Source of the DNA: Diphasiastrum complanatum
Taxonomy: Eukaryota > Streptophyta > Lycopodiopsida > Lycopodiales > Lycopodiaceae
NCBI GenBank assembly: GCA_029204225.1
Contig: CM055109.1
Coordinates: 42,610,044-42,674,043, forward strand
Direction of reading: 5' to 3'
Length of the DNA: 64,000 nt
This document shows, piece after piece, positions 42,930 through 54,484 of this stretch. The notes beneath the pieces were generated by a model. That model was not told the origin of the DNA. It was given only the letters and a program-made list of their open reading frames with translations, and searched no databases. The translations under genes were made by a program, and so were the position numbers. Within the stretch, counting starts at the first letter, position 1, and the number at the start of each line of letters is the position of its first letter.

Positions 42930-43900
42930 ATCTCCAAAACTAGTGAGAGTTAACCCTCGCACGACTGACACCAGCTTCAGGGTACTGTCCCAGACCTGCA
43001 TAGAAGCCTGCGAGAGTTAGTTCCTAGAAAATTGCAAAAATCAGAGGAAAAAACCATAAAAATTCAAAAAATCCTTGTAAAAAAACCAAAAAATCTTCAC
43101 CAGAACTCTCGTAGAGCTCTCTGAAGTTCCATCTCAGTGAGACTAGAACACAGGGAAACTTGCGAGAGTTAGTTCACTGTTTAAGTGCCTGTGCGAGAGT
43201 TCCCAGTGAAAAAAGATGAGAAAATACCAAAGAATCCAAACAAACACTAAAATTTTCAGTTCTACAAGTCACGAACCCTCGTAGGGAATTCTGAAGTTCC
43301 ATCTCAGTGGGACCAGGACACAGAAGAGTTTGCAAGATCAGTTAGTTTGATTCCAGAGAGCAGAAAATTGGGTTTAAGTTAAGTGAAGATCCAGCAAATC
43401 CTTTTAGAGAAAACTCTCGTAGACCATTCTAATCGATCCAGAATGTCAATTTCCATCAATGGTGAAGCCTGTGAGAGCTAGTATTGATTATTTGTGAAGA
43501 TCAAGCTAAATTAGTGGTTTTGAACCCTTGCAAACAGTGAATTTTTCACTTTTTGTGAGAATTAGCTCTCGCGGGAAATTCCAGAGTCAGATCTACCTTA
43601 GATGCAGCTCTTGTGAACCTTGCGAGAGTTAAGTCCCAGTAATCAGAGAGATATCAAGGTGTTTTTCTATTGAAATCCTCGCACAGCCAACCTTCGCACT
43701 AGAGAACCCTCGTAGATCACATAGGAAGATTTGCACCATATCCAACTACTATTAAAATCTCAGGTCAATTAGTGCAAGGAGTAAAGAAAAAACCCCCGTT
43801 AGGGGCCTGATTTTCAACTTTCGGCCAATCAGATTGATCAGATCCTTAAGATTGCATCCAACTGTATCAGCAAGATCCAATCACTTTGGGTTCTATCATC
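42930..43900 (+). mobile_element. Repeat-rich leader or LTR of the 44 kb gypsy element
   Basis: Variants of CTCGTAG and GCGAGAGTTAGTTC recur at least ten times. A 171-bp tandem unit is visible: CTGAAGTTCCATCTCAGTGA at about 43,120 and CTGAAGTTCCATCTCAGTGG at about 43,291. A similar vocabulary occurs at 52,500-53,050. The gag starts about 100 bases downstream. Confidence 0.55.
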
Positions 43901-44010
43901 GAATAAATCTGAGATCTGGATGATCAGTAGCAAGAAGGACAGTGAATCAAGCACCACACCTTCCCATAATAGCAGCTGCGCAACAAGAGGCATAATCGAA
44001 ACTAGCACCA

Positions 44011-45099
44011 ATGGATCCAATGGGTCAACCCATACTTGTAGCTCCCTTGCAAGCAGTTCGGAGAGCACCACGGATGGAGATACCGAAATACGAAGGATCA
44101 TCAGATCTCATCCGCTTCCTCCAGATCTACGAGCAAGCTTGTGAAATCTACGGTGATCGGACACCTACAAAGAAGTTGATGTTGTTTCCCATGTCACTAG
44201 TAGTTGTGGCTCAAGATTGGTTTTTCAACTTGTCAGAGGAAGAAAAATCCACCTGGGAAGCGGTTAAAGCAGCTCTCATCACGCGTTTTAAACCAAGTAA
44301 GTTCCTAGAAAACCCGTTTCTCCTGCTCAGCAAAGTCAAGATGGGAAAAAGAGAAAGGGCCAAGGACTATATTGAGCGGATCAAACATCTACGATCCAAG
44401 TGCAGTGCAGCCCTAACTGCCAATCATGTGGTGATTATGTGGTTCCTTGCGGGATTACCACGTAGCATCAGGAGCGAACTGAAATGACGGGAGCAATACG
44501 CTACTCTACAAGAAGCTATGGAGGATGCCATCAGGGAAGAGGATGAGGGATCAGACAACGAATATCCAACCACGCATACTCCTACTCCCTCGATAGCATC
44601 ATCATCATCAAATGCTTCCACAAAATTGATGTTGGAACAGATAACAAAATTACACAAACAGCAGATAGAGAAACTTACGGCACAGTTTGATCATAAATTG
44701 AAAGCCTTACAAGGAGCTGTAGCAACAACGCCCAATCTACCGGAACAAAATCAGCCATGGTATCTTCGTCGCGAAAATGTATGGTGTTCAGTATGCACAC
44801 AAAATCATACAGCAGCGAACGAGTGTCTAGTCCTAAAGCAAAATCTGAGATTGACCTAGAGATTTTGCCATTTGTGCAACACAACATCACACAATATGGC
44901 CTTTTGCCCATTTAATCCTCAGATTTTCCAACAGAAGAGGAGTCCTTATCAGACTTCTTATCCATATCATCAAGGAACACCAAATGCGGCACCGAGGTAT
45001 GGCACGCCGATTAATCAACAGCGCATGGCCTTACCTGCACCACCAGGGCCAGCTAATCAACAAGTGGCCCATGTAAACTTGACAACAGCAAAATCATAG
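44011..45099 (+). pseudogene. Gypsy gag with two zinc fingers, two in-frame stops
   Basis: One frame covers the entire stretch with TGA at 44,485-44,487 and TAG at 44,857-44,859. The capsid part (MEIPKYEGSSDLIRFLQIYE, AQDWFFNLSEEEKSTWEAVK, ALITRFKP, AKDYIERIKHLRSKC, VIMWFLAGLPRSIRSELK) is typical of gypsy gag. A coiled coil (MLEQITKLHKQQIEKLTAQF) precedes WCSVCTQNHTAANEC and CHLCNTTSHNMAFC, of which the second is a canonical CX2CX4HX4C knuckle. Two Cys-His modules are seen in Tat/Athila-type and related gags. The start ATG at 44,011 follows a short upstream overlap at 43,920. Confidence 0.85.
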
Positions 45100-46060
45100 A
45101 TGCCAGTACCACCTCTGTAGAACAACTAATTAAACAGATCTTGATTCTACTAACAAAGCGCGCAATTTACTTGACAAAGGATAAGAAATGAACGCGAACT
45201 TGAAATATTTTTTTTCGTGATCAACCTCTAAAGGTTTGCGAACTTTGTCACAACTCAAAAGATTCATGAAAGATTCGCGAAACAGTTACCCGTAGAAGCT
45301 CGTGGCTTTCTTGCTAAAGCTCAAAAGATTCGTGAACAGAATCTTGTCGCAAAATATTCTACTTCTTGTTCAAACCTCAGATTTTGCAAACAATTTACGA
45401 AATTTTCTGGACTATTCTTCAAGCTCACCTATCGTGAAACTGTCGCAAACAATTCGCGAAATATTCTAGATTTCTTTTTCAAGCTCAAGAATTGTCATCT
45501 GTCGCAAACAATTTGCAAAAGACGAAAATGTCGTGAAGAGACAAGTGTCACGAACAATTTGCGAAACACAAAGCTGAGACGAAGAGATAGACTGTCGCGA
45601 ATAATTCATGAACATAAATTATTCGACTCTGGAAACAGAGCGTCTATTTGAATATCAACCGTCGTACACGGTTAGATATCTACTATTATAGCATTAAAAG
45701 GCCAAAAGACCAAAAGACCTGTCCTGTAGCAATATAAATACATGTGCGCTACTCGTTGTAACACACTCACTCAATCAAAGACACAACAACGAGATAAGAC
45801 ATCGAGAATTATATATTGATTAATCAAATTCGTAGTTATAAAAATTCTTTTTTGATCAATAGTTTCTTATTGTCTAAATTGTCTTTAAGTTGTCTCTTAC
45901 TTCCGCATATTTTTTTTGCACGCATATTCAATCAAGGCAAACACTGTTCTATTAGTACATAGATCAGATACAGTCCCGATTGAAGACACTGATATTAGTT
46001 TAATTTATTCAGACTTTCATCATGTTCTTTGTGGAAGAATTATTACTATTTTTCCTACAA
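45100..46060 (+). mobile_element. Insertion inside gag with TATA box and GCGAA repeats
   Basis: Gag coding stops at 45,099 and resumes near 46,061. The insert has, in order, about 440 bases rich in GTCGC and (A)CAATTYGCGAA words, a TATAAATA box at 45,733-45,740 followed by CATGTGCGCTACTCGTTGTA, and an AT-rich leader. This looks like a solo LTR (U3 with repeats, then R/U5); I could not fix its ends. Confidence 0.5.
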
Positions 46061-47284
46061 CCTCAATCTGAGCAGCAGTAATGGTATGGGCCGGAAAAAC
46101 CATATATAAATCCTGCCATAAATGAATGTATTGCGGCCTATGAAGCTCAAACTCAGCCTCAAGACGGAAGAAATTACGGCTACTACAGATGCGACGAAGG
46201 ACACATAATTGTTGAATGTTCTTACAAGAGACATTATAAATCCTTCTGCTGGGAATTGTCCATTAAGACCTGGAATCAGCGTGCCATTGAACTTCATTGC
46301 AATACAACGGGCAACAGTTCCAACGGGGATTTCTCGGAAAAAGCAATATTTCCATGCCCCTGTGTTAGCCGTCACACGAACACAGAAGAGGAAGGAAGTG
46401 GCTCCCTCACCACCACCATTAGTCACTGATGACCAACTCTCAACTTCAGCGCCATATTTGAATGTGAGGGAAGAAAGGAGACAGTACCAAAAGGTACAAC
46501 ATTGGGTACAAAGAGCACAAGCGGAGGAAAAAGAGCAAGAAAAAGCCAACCCTATGGAACCTCCTGCTGATGAAGAACCAAAACCACGAATGGGCTCACC
46601 ATTGCATACTGATCAGAATGGGCTCACCACTGTGAAATCTCCACTACTTTGTATCAAAAGTGGAGTTTACAGAGATTGAAGCCAGCAAAATTTGCCATCA
46701 AGCTAGCGGATCAATCTTGTGTAAAACCAAAGGGTGTAGTTGCCGATATCCCTGTAAAAATAGTAGGCATGCAGTTTGTGATCACTTTTGTAGTGATGGA
46801 TATACCTGAGTCTCCATCTGCATACCGTGTTTTACTAGGAAGGCCATGGGTGAGGACTATGCAAGTAGTACTTAACTGGACTACGAGGAAATTCACCTTT
46901 GAGAACAAAGAACAAGTTGTAAAAGTCGATCGAACTACATGGGCAGTAAAACCTATTGCACCCAAGGCTAGTGACGGATCATCCACGATAGATCATACGA
47001 TAGATGGCCCAAGGCAAGCCAAGGGTGGTCACTACGATTCAGAGACGGATGTCATGATATGGACAGATGCATTAGCAATGATTGACTGCCAAGCATGTCA
47101 ATATGAATCAGATCCTAAACCCAGCACATCTTCACCCAAGTGTTACACCATGGACACACCAATTACATTTGGGGTGAATATAATCAACGTAGCATGGTTG
47201 TCAGTGGAATCTATTGAGAACCCAGTGGACGATGATTTAGTCCCTTGGCAACATGCATTGACTTACAACAAGAGACTAAGCTGA
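46061..47284 (+). pseudogene. Gypsy gag tail and protease
   Basis: YYRCDEGHIIVEC is a third zinc-knuckle-like module. A basic linker (RTQKRKEVAPSPPPLV) and a coiled coil follow. The protease region reads KPAKFAIKLADQSCVKPKGV, VADIPVKIVGMQFVITFVVM and YRVLLGRPWVRTMQVVLNWT, the C-terminal signature of plant Tat/Athila-like proteases. The catalytic D-S/T-G should lie at the frameshift near 46,660 and is not found, so the protease is probably inactive. The frame runs on to 47,284. Confidence 0.75.
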
Positions 47285-47487
47285 CAGATGAACAAGTCCT
47301 ACAACACATGGACCTAGATCATTATGGAATCAAGAGAGTACCAGCTTAACCGCCACAAAAATCTACTATGGCGAAAGTTTCAAGGATAGATCCATTGAAG
47401 GCACCTGCGAACAAGAAGAACCAGTTGAAACAATGCTACAACCAGGTGATCTGATGGAGTGATCTACTTGAAGAAGCTATAGCTATA

Positions 47488-49500
47488 GTGGATGTTGATA
47501 TTCGCAACCATGAGACGAATGTCACACCAGTTCTGAAGAAAGACAACAAGGACAAATCCACCCATACAACAAGAAGAGGCAAAAAGAAGGTGTTGGATTC
47601 CTTGAAGTCAATCAAGATGAACTCTGATACAGTGTCATCTTCTTCTCAGATGACGAAGAATCAAAAGATGATCAGTCGGGCTCAGATCAATATGCTGAAG
47701 GAGGAATCTCGACGAGCACCAGTTCACAAGATGTCTGAGACTTTCAAGAATTATACCTTGGACGACGTAGTAATTATGATGTCACAAGCCCAGCGAGAAC
47801 CCAATCAAAGTCAGACACCAACGGAACAAGTCTTCGAGGGACCTGCGCAAACGCAACCCATGAACCTTGCGAACCAGGTGAAGAAGAAAAGATCGTACAC
47901 GTGGGAGATCAGTTAACGCCCACACAATTCAAAAGACTACGACCATTGTTGGTGGAGTACAAGGATTGTTTTGCCTGGAATTACGGTGATTTGAAGGGCA
48001 TTCCACCAACGGTAGTCCAGCACACCATACCCTTGGTGGATGGAGTAGTCCCCAAGGTGAGTCGTTATTGCCGCTGCAACCCAAACTATACAGAGCTGAT
48101 CAAACAAGAGTTGCAGAAGCTGTTAGATGCCGATTTCATTTATGAAATCAAGCACATAGAATGGGTGTCACCAATAGTTATAGTACCCAAGAAGAATGGC
48201 AAAATGCGAATCTGTGTAAATCTGAAGGCCCTAAACGCAGTCACCAAAAAGGATCATTTTCCTTTACCCTTTACGGAAAGTGTCCTTGACAGAGTAGCTG
48301 GACGGCTTCAGTGGTTACAATCAAGTGAAGATAGCACCTCAAGACCAGCATAAGACATCATTTGCCATGGAATGAGGAACCTATGCCTATGAGGTGATGC
48401 CATTTGGACTTTGTAATGCCCCAAGCACTTTCCAGTGAGTCATGTAGGCGACATTCAAAGAGTATTTGCAAAAAAATTTGGAAATTTTCTTGGATGATCT
48501 GTGCATACATGGACCAAACTCTGAACACTTATCCAATATGGAGAAGGTGATACACAAATTCCATATCTCCTTGAATCCAAAAAAATGTCAATTTTGGGTT
48601 ACACATGGCTTGATTCTCGGCCATAGTGTCTAGACACGAGATTGCCACAGATCTATAAAAAATCAGGATCATTATTGATCTCCCACCACCAGGAACGATT
48701 CGCGAGGTCTACATCTTTATGGGTCGTCTAACTATTACATGATTTTCATCCTAGATTTTGCGGAGTTGGCATGACCTATTTACAAACTCACAATGGATTC
48801 ACATTGGAATGAGAAAGCTCTAAAGGCTTTCCAGAAGCTTAAGGATGCATTGGCCTCAGCACCAATCTTACGACCATCCAATTGGTCCATTGAGTTTCAT
48901 GTGCATATGGACGCATCGAAGTATGTAGTTGGAGCAGTCTTATCCCAGCCAGGAGAACACAAAAAAGATTTTCCGATCCGATTTGCAAGCCAACAACTCA
49001 GTGATATCGAAATGAATTACTAAACCATAAAGCGGGAAGCACTGGCAATGATTTATGCGGTTAAGAAGTTTCGGCATTACCTGATGGCCACACACTTTGC
49101 CTTTTATACAGACCATCAACCCTTGCTCTATCTCGTTAACAAAACCTGCAACACAGGGAGAATCACTCGATGGCTACTTCTGTTGTTAGAGTTTGATTTT
49201 TGGATAGTGGGTTGCAAGGAAAAACAACACTACATGGCAAATCATGTATCACGTATCAAGGGGAAGGAGGTTGCAACTCAACCCAATGATGAGCTACCCG
49301 ATGCTGTCTTATTTTATGTTGACACAGTAACGGAATGGGCTGTCGACATAGTTGAATATCTAATGAGAGGCCATCCAAACAAATCACTACCAAGGCAGAT
49401 CAGCGAAAATTGATCTTGAAAGCTAGACCTTATCAGCTGATTGTCGGCCAATTGTACCGAAGATGACCAGATGGGATTCTTCGGCGATGTACTCTTCCTC
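47488..49500 (+). pseudogene. Gypsy RT, RNase H and integrase start
   Basis: A linker (47,488-47,916) leads to RT in the next frame from 47,901: FAWNYGDLKGIPPTVVQHTI, KQELQKLLDADFIYEIKHIE, WVSPIVIVPKKNGKMRICVN, LKALNAVTKKDHFPLPF. After a frameshift near 48,310, QVKIAPQDQHKTSFAM, a stop and YAYEVMPFGLCNAPSTFQ follow, then the catalytic motif as IFLDDLCIHG (YVDD to FLDD). RNase H: IEFHVHMDASKYVVGAVLSQ, KREALAMIYAVKKFRHYLMA, FYTDHQPLLYLVNK. The integrase begins YQLIVGQLYRR and is cut at about 49,500. At least six stops or shifts occur. Motif wording fits the plant Tat/Athila-like branch. Confidence 0.88.
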
Positions 49501-49509
49501 ATGAGGTTG

Positions 49510-50000
49510 TTGCTTCTGCACCTTGATTTCTCTCCTTGTCCCAGCTTGATCTTGATACTTTTCCATCTTGGCTCTTTAAGGTAGGCAAAGATTGAGTACT
49601 CCGCAATGCACCTCTCACTTAGCTTGAAGTAGCTCTTTGAATTAGCCCAAATGTAACCATTGACCTCGTGGAAAGCCAAAGGGTCGCACCAGTTTGATCC
49701 GCATCCGAACTATCTCTTCGCGTTTGTTTGAAGCACCATGTCCGTCGCGCAAAACTTGACTTTCACAATTCCATCACTGGTCAGTTGCCTCACAGACAAA
49801 ACAAGAAGTGTACATCGAGCTTGGCTTCAAGTAGCTCTCTTTGACTCAGACACATGCACCTAGAGTTTGCACTAGTCCGATCTCAACGCGAACTATTCCT
49901 TAGCGTTCGTTCGAAATACCAAGTCTCTCATGCAAGACTCAACTTTCACAGTTCCTTCATTGATCAGCTGCCTTACACGTAACACAAGCTAGCGTACTCA
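49510..50000 (-). pseudogene. Unidentified coding-like fragment with internal duplication
   Basis: The minus strand gives VRQLTSDGIVKVKFCATDMV, LQTNAKR, a stop, FGCGSNWCDPLAFHEVNGYI and WANSKSYFKLSERCIAEYSI, then FAYLKEPRWKSIKIKLGQGE. About 200 bases to the right a diverged copy reads VRQLINEGTVKVESCMRDLV and FRTNAKE. Mixed composition and conservative changes between copies suggest former protein coding, either a captured plant gene with repeated domains or the env-like part of the neighbouring gypsy element. I do not recognise the family. Confidence 0.4.
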
Positions 50001-50840
50001 TATGTTTCCTCATCATTGCTGGTCCAGAGAAAGCCTATAACAAACTTTCCTTTCCACAACAAAAACTTGTCAACTTATTAGGTCCAAAGTTCGCCAGTCT
50101 CCTCGTGTGAGTATGGCTAGGTCACCTTGAATTTGCCCCCATTTTGATCAACTTTCATTCAAAATTTGCCCCAAGAGAGAGGTGTGTGTGATAGTTCCCC
50201 TCCACTTATAAAATCAGCTGATCGGACTTAGAGTAGAGTTCTTCGGACAAAAAGCCTTTCCAACACTTTGCCTTCCTGCTTGCGTCTGGTGGGCATTGTC
50301 GCAAATGAAACTAACCCAAGAAACAAGCTAGCCATCCATCCTTTGCAAACATTGAGTCGTTTCGTTGCAGTTCACGTGTGAGTACTTGAACTGCAAATCT
50401 GCCCCACAGATTCTGTAGTCCTCTTTGTTTGATGGTATCAGCCTTCAAAAGAAAAGGTTCCTTCTCGAGCCATCAGCTCCTTGTATCACAAGTAATCATT
50501 CAAACCAGACAAAGCACGAGTACTAAGACTCACCATGAATACATACAAGTAAGACACTCAGGCAGGTTTACTATCAAGTAACAAAGACAAGGTCCCCCTT
50601 TGAGATGGTCCTGCCAACGGACCTTTGCCTGGCCACGCCCATAAAAATCGATCACGGAATCAGCCCACATAGGACACCCCTCCAATTATCCATGCTTTCA
50701 CCATTAAGCAACACATTGCCTCAGTCACGTCCTACCACTTTTTGTTATAGCTAAACGATCAGCAGCTATCCCGCACCGGCAGCTAACCACCCGTGCTTTA
50801 CACCCGAATTCGAACAACATCTCTGTATCAATGGTTAACC
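50001..50840. other. No gene recognised
   Basis: Composition becomes GC-richer. Fragments of the 49.5-50 kb type (GTGTGAGTACTTGAACTGC) fade out. No frame or element end is certain. Confidence 0.4.
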
Positions 50841-50879
50841 CGTATAGTTCGAATATGTCGCCCCGCACCCCACAAGGCA

Positions 50880-51085
50880 CAGACCGTGCTTACACCAACC
50901 TAATGGCAGCACACTGCCTCATCTGTCCTACGTGCAGACAGCGCCAGGCCTGAACCGCGAGAACTGACCGTGCTTACACCTCAAGGGCAGCACTTTGACT
51001 CATCAAGTCCCCCGTTCTGTCGACCACCCCGACCGTGGATGCACCCATGCTTACACTGTGGGCAGCACCTTGCACAACAGTTGTC
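50880..51085. repeat. Three degenerate ~65-bp repeats (CCGTGCTTACAC)
   Basis: ACCGTGCTTACACC.A..... GGCAGCAC.TTGMCTCATC appears at about 50,882, 50,967 and (as CCCATGCTTACACTGTGGGC) 51,046. It lies in the internal leader of the element whose primer site is at 51,144. Confidence 0.65.
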
Positions 51086-51143
51086 TTGATGAACCCCAAA
51101 CTGTGGCCATTTCCGTGAGATCCGCATGGCTGACCGGCCAGTC

Positions 51144-51156
51144 GGCTCTGATACCA
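51144..51156 (-). promoter_or_regulatory. Primer-binding site, tRNA-iMet type
   Basis: TGGTATCAGAGCC on the minus strand, a perfect match to the plant consensus, two bases from ...GCGCTACA. Confidence 0.8.
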
Positions 51157-51158
51157 CA

Positions 51159-51780
51159 TGTAGCGCAAGCATCCCAAAGGGAGCCGGGAACCACGACTTA
51201 GCTTCCCAAGCTTCAACTCTTGCCATCCAAACCCACTTGACATACAAGCAGCCAACTCGCCAACAATGATCAGACTTAACCCACTTGAAGTTCCGAAAAC
51301 CAACATTGAGATCCAACCTGGCGCCATGCCAGATCGGGGGTCCCGATGTGGGTGACTTCCCTCCAAGCAAGCCGCCCGACATACATCAAACTTAACCAAC
51401 TCCAAGCTTCGTTACAAACGAGCAACATCCATTCCAAGCAAGCGGTCTGACTTACATCAGACTTAACCAACTGAAAGCTTCGTCATGAGCGCTGGAAGCC
51501 AACCTGGCGCCACGCCAGACTGGACAGCCATAAACAGGTAACTTCCACCCAAGCAAGCCATCCAACTCAGCCGACAGGTTAGAGCCCGTTCCTCAAGAGC
51601 TTAACCCATTCACGTTCATGCAAGGAACACTCAAAACCACAAGCCGCGACAAATATGGAGACAACCAGTTCCTGGACCAAATGGTCCCGACAGCATACCG
51701 CTAGCGCCAAGGACCAAATGGTCCCGACGGCATACCGCTGGTGTCCTGGGATACGACCCTCAACTATGTGCCAAGTTAAA
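51159..51780 (-). mobile_element. LTR (5', minus strand), right end uncertain
   Basis: The end next to the primer site is ...GGGATGCTTGCGCTACA. The LTR contains nested repeats. CCTGGCGCCAYGCCAGA occurs at about 51,318 and 51,503. CCAAGCAAGC with AACTTAACCAACT occurs at 51,363, 51,437 and partly 51,550. A 37-bp tandem pair carries the palindrome GGACCAAATGGTCC (51,674 and 51,711). I could not locate the TG start with confidence. Confidence 0.55.
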
Positions 51781-52254
51781 AATTTTGAAAGCGGCCTTAC
51801 AACTGGCGCTTTTACCGAACACTGAAACCCAGAAGGTAATCAGAGTCAGTTTGAGAAAAATCCCACTTTATTGATAAATCTGAGAAGGTTACATTTCAAG
51901 TGTGTGACCAACCCTAGTCTCCGGGGTGCTAGCATGCCAAGGCGAGAGCCATGACATTCTTCCAGCAAGGGAGGCTGAGACTTGGTTGGAGCTCGCCCTG
52001 AGTTGCAACCCGCACTCCCCTATAGTATTGGTGTGATTCGGCACCCCCCCCCCTCATACCAAGCACTCTACCCAAGCTGGTAAAGCACATTTTCTCTCTC
52101 TAGGATTTTCTCTTTCTAGAAAGTCACTCTCTCTCTCTCTCTAGATTTTATTGATCTCCAGGCTTCCTTTAATCATGCCTAGATCGTGTGAGGTGATTGC
52201 ATATCGATCTGAGCTCTCTGGACTCCGCTAGAACCGATCAAAGATTTTCAGCCA
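51781..52254. other. No gene recognised; probable LTR or leader remnants
   Basis: Contains a C10 run near 52,045 and a (CT)n stretch at 52,128-52,142. CTTTATTGATAAATCTGAGA near 51,868 resembles LTR poly(A)-end text. No coding frame. Confidence 0.4.
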
Positions 52255-52480
52255 TAGGAACCTGGCGCCGGCTGGATTCTGGTTACAGTGGCGCCGGGAG
52301 TGGCGCCGGCGCCGGGAGCGATAGGGGCGCTGCTGGCACCGGGGACATAGCTGGCGTCGATGGCGCCGGAAGTAAAGCTTGTAAAGGTAGCTTTACAACA
52401 AAGAGGGAAGTAGATCATCCGATTATACCAATAAGCCTCCAATTTGCAGATCAAAGACCTCGATCTCAAGAATAGTGGCA
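52255..52480 (+). repeat. GGCGCC-rich block encoding Gly/Ala/Ser repeats
   Basis: GGCGCC occurs five times between 52,263 and 52,370 with GGCGC.GG.ACCGGG variants. The plus frame reads GYSGAGSGAGAGSDRGAAGT, an obvious repeat product. It is one of the few strongly GC-rich islands in the window. Confidence 0.7.
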
Positions 52481-53410
52481 AAATAAGGGCAAAATTCACC
52501 AAAACTGATGGATCAGCTACCAAATATCTATCAAAACTTTTAGAGAGTTACCTACAGTCAGATCTAACATGGATGTAACAGATTTCCAGTTTGCAAAAGT
52601 TAAGGATCAGAGAATCTCAAGATCTCATCAAAAAACACTCAAAGAGAGCATTTTTTCATGATTTTTGGAGATCCCCTGGGAGATAGCTCTTGAAACTTGG
52701 ACAGTCACTAGATCTGACTCAGATGCATCTATGAAAATCTCTTTGAGAGTTACTAATAGAGTTACTTTTAGTCTTTGCGAGGGTTCCAAGGAGCAGAATA
52801 TTTAGAACCTTTGTAGAGCATCAAGATCATCAAACCAACCTTTGCAAGGGGCATAAATGAAATCAAAGTAGTGAATTTAGCCTGTATACATGGTCTAATC
52901 TTGAAAATCCAACCACTGAAGCAAGTTGTGCGAGCATTCACTTGTTGCGAGGATTGAACCCTCGCAGACTGTCTAAACTTGCAGAACCTTCGCATGGGCA
53001 CCAAATCACTTTCTAAACTCTCGCAGACTTCTTTGAGGTCTTAGAATTTTGTGAAGAAGGTCTCTGCCAAAATTTGGGTGGAACTAAACAAAGGAAAGTG
53101 GATTTCACCTAATATGCACTCTAAATTCCGTTATATAAGGGCTGCATTTGAGTCATTTGTCACCTTTCCTAGCGAAGCTCTATTCAAATTTCAACTGAAA
53201 TTTCCAAGTTCTTCGAATGCGACCAAAATTCATACAAGCCATCATCTGCATACTCTAAATCTAGATCTGCGCTCTGAACTTCCATTACTACCAGCCAATT
53301 CATGTTTTCTACTGTTTTTCTCGTTTCCATCACTTTTACCTTTCCCATCGGTTTTCATACTTTTAATTACTTTTTCTTTGTAACCAACTTTAACTATCAT
53401 TACTAACATG
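52481..53410 (+). promoter_or_regulatory. LTR-like upstream region with TATA box
   Basis: The CTCGCAGA/TTGCGAGG vocabulary of 42.9-43.7 kb recurs here. TTATATAAGG at 53,131-53,140 is a strong TATA box; a pyrimidine-rich leader and an ATG at 53,408 (MASSPSDDSGTKQVIQRGSL) follow, but the frame closes after 29 codons where the dispersed repeat of 53.49 kb begins. I read it as a 5' LTR and truncated gag start. Confidence 0.5.
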
Positions 53411-53489
53411 GCCTCCTCACCTTCTGACGACTCTGGCACCAAGCAGGTGATCCAGCGAGGATCGCTTCTTCCATTCCTTCTGCTTCCAC

Positions 53490-53640
53490 CGCTTTAGGGG
53501 AGTAGAGTTAGTGGGAGTAGTGTTAAAGGTGGTAGTGTTAGTGTAAGAAGTAGAGAACTATCTAAAAGTAGCATCTTTACATAGCTAGGTACCTATCCAG
53601 TGTTCTAACCCTTGTTGATAGGCAAGAGGGCTACTACTAC
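53490..53640. repeat. Dispersed repeat shared with 40.54 kb
   Basis: Same sequence and orientation as 40,540-40,660, with a short extra GTTAGTGGGAGTAG duplication at its start. Confidence 0.75.
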
Positions 53641-53717
53641 GCAAGACCTTCGACCCTATAGAAACATGCCCCATCTTTGTCAACAAATCCATCGTAATGG
53701 TGCCCGGAGTCGTGAAA

Positions 53718-54203
53718 CTAGGCGTGTTCAGCATGGACGGATGTGGTTGCCTCTAGCTTTTCTTCCAGGGTGGCAATATGTTGGTTTAGGGCCTCGACGG
53801 AGGTAGCATATGATTGCTGCATTCTAGAATGTTGCTCTGTCATGGCCTTTAACTTTTGTGCCAATGCCTCCACTGGAATCTGAGTTCCCTCGGGAATAGC
53901 TGGTGGTGTGACGTCGATGAAGTTGACCTGCACCAGCTTTTCCTTTATCGCGAAACGTGATGTGGTTGCGACTGCCAAGACATCATCCCTCTCTTTAGTA
54001 AGGTTTGTCATGAGAGTGTGGATATGGGAGATTTTTTGATCCCGGAGCAGAAGTTGGTGTTGGCGGTTGTTGAGCATCTGTCGTTGTTTTTGGATGTGTG
54101 CATTCAAATCTTGGACTTGCTGCTGTTGTTGATTGCAGTCTACCTCCAACTTTGCCTTATCCTTCTGTAGATTTGCAAGGGGTCCATCGACAAATTGCCG
54201 CAT
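53718..54203 (-). pseudogene. Coiled-coil gag-like ORF
   Basis: An uninterrupted 161-codon minus frame from ATG 54,203: MRQFVDGPLANLQKDKAKLE, QQQQQVQDLNAHIQKQRQML, LTKERDDVLAVATTSRFAIK, VEALAQKLKAMTEQHSRMQQ, ALNQHIATLEEKLEATTS. It is almost entirely heptad repeats, with a hydrophobic spacer FIDVTPPAIPEGTQIP in the middle. Similar coiled-coil proteins occur as gag of some plant LTR elements. No knuckle or pol follows. It is open, but its surroundings are element debris, so I class it as a remnant. Confidence 0.45.
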
Positions 54204-54484
54204 GGTGAATTGACCTCCTAAGTACCAAAGAGATTGTATTGGAGCTCATTCACCAACCAAACCACTTTTTGGGCCGCTAGTGGTAGTTGCTCCTAAGGGC
54301 CAATGTTAGGGAGTGTGCGGGTATAATTTGGATCGGGCATGAGATTGAATGGAATAAAATCTAAAATTGGGGAAGAGTTTGGAGCGTGAGAAAATAGTGA
54401 AGGTGATTGAGGTTTTCGAGGAGGGGATTGCATTTTGAGAGGAGGTGATTGAGTTTTGGTAGGAGAAGAGTGGATAGTAAGAAG

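Noticed and set aside
45733-45740. Integrated pararetrovirus promoter
   Set aside because: The TATAAATA region resembles caulimovirid and LTR promoters alike, but no movement, coat or virus-type RT sequence is nearby; an LTR is the simpler reading.
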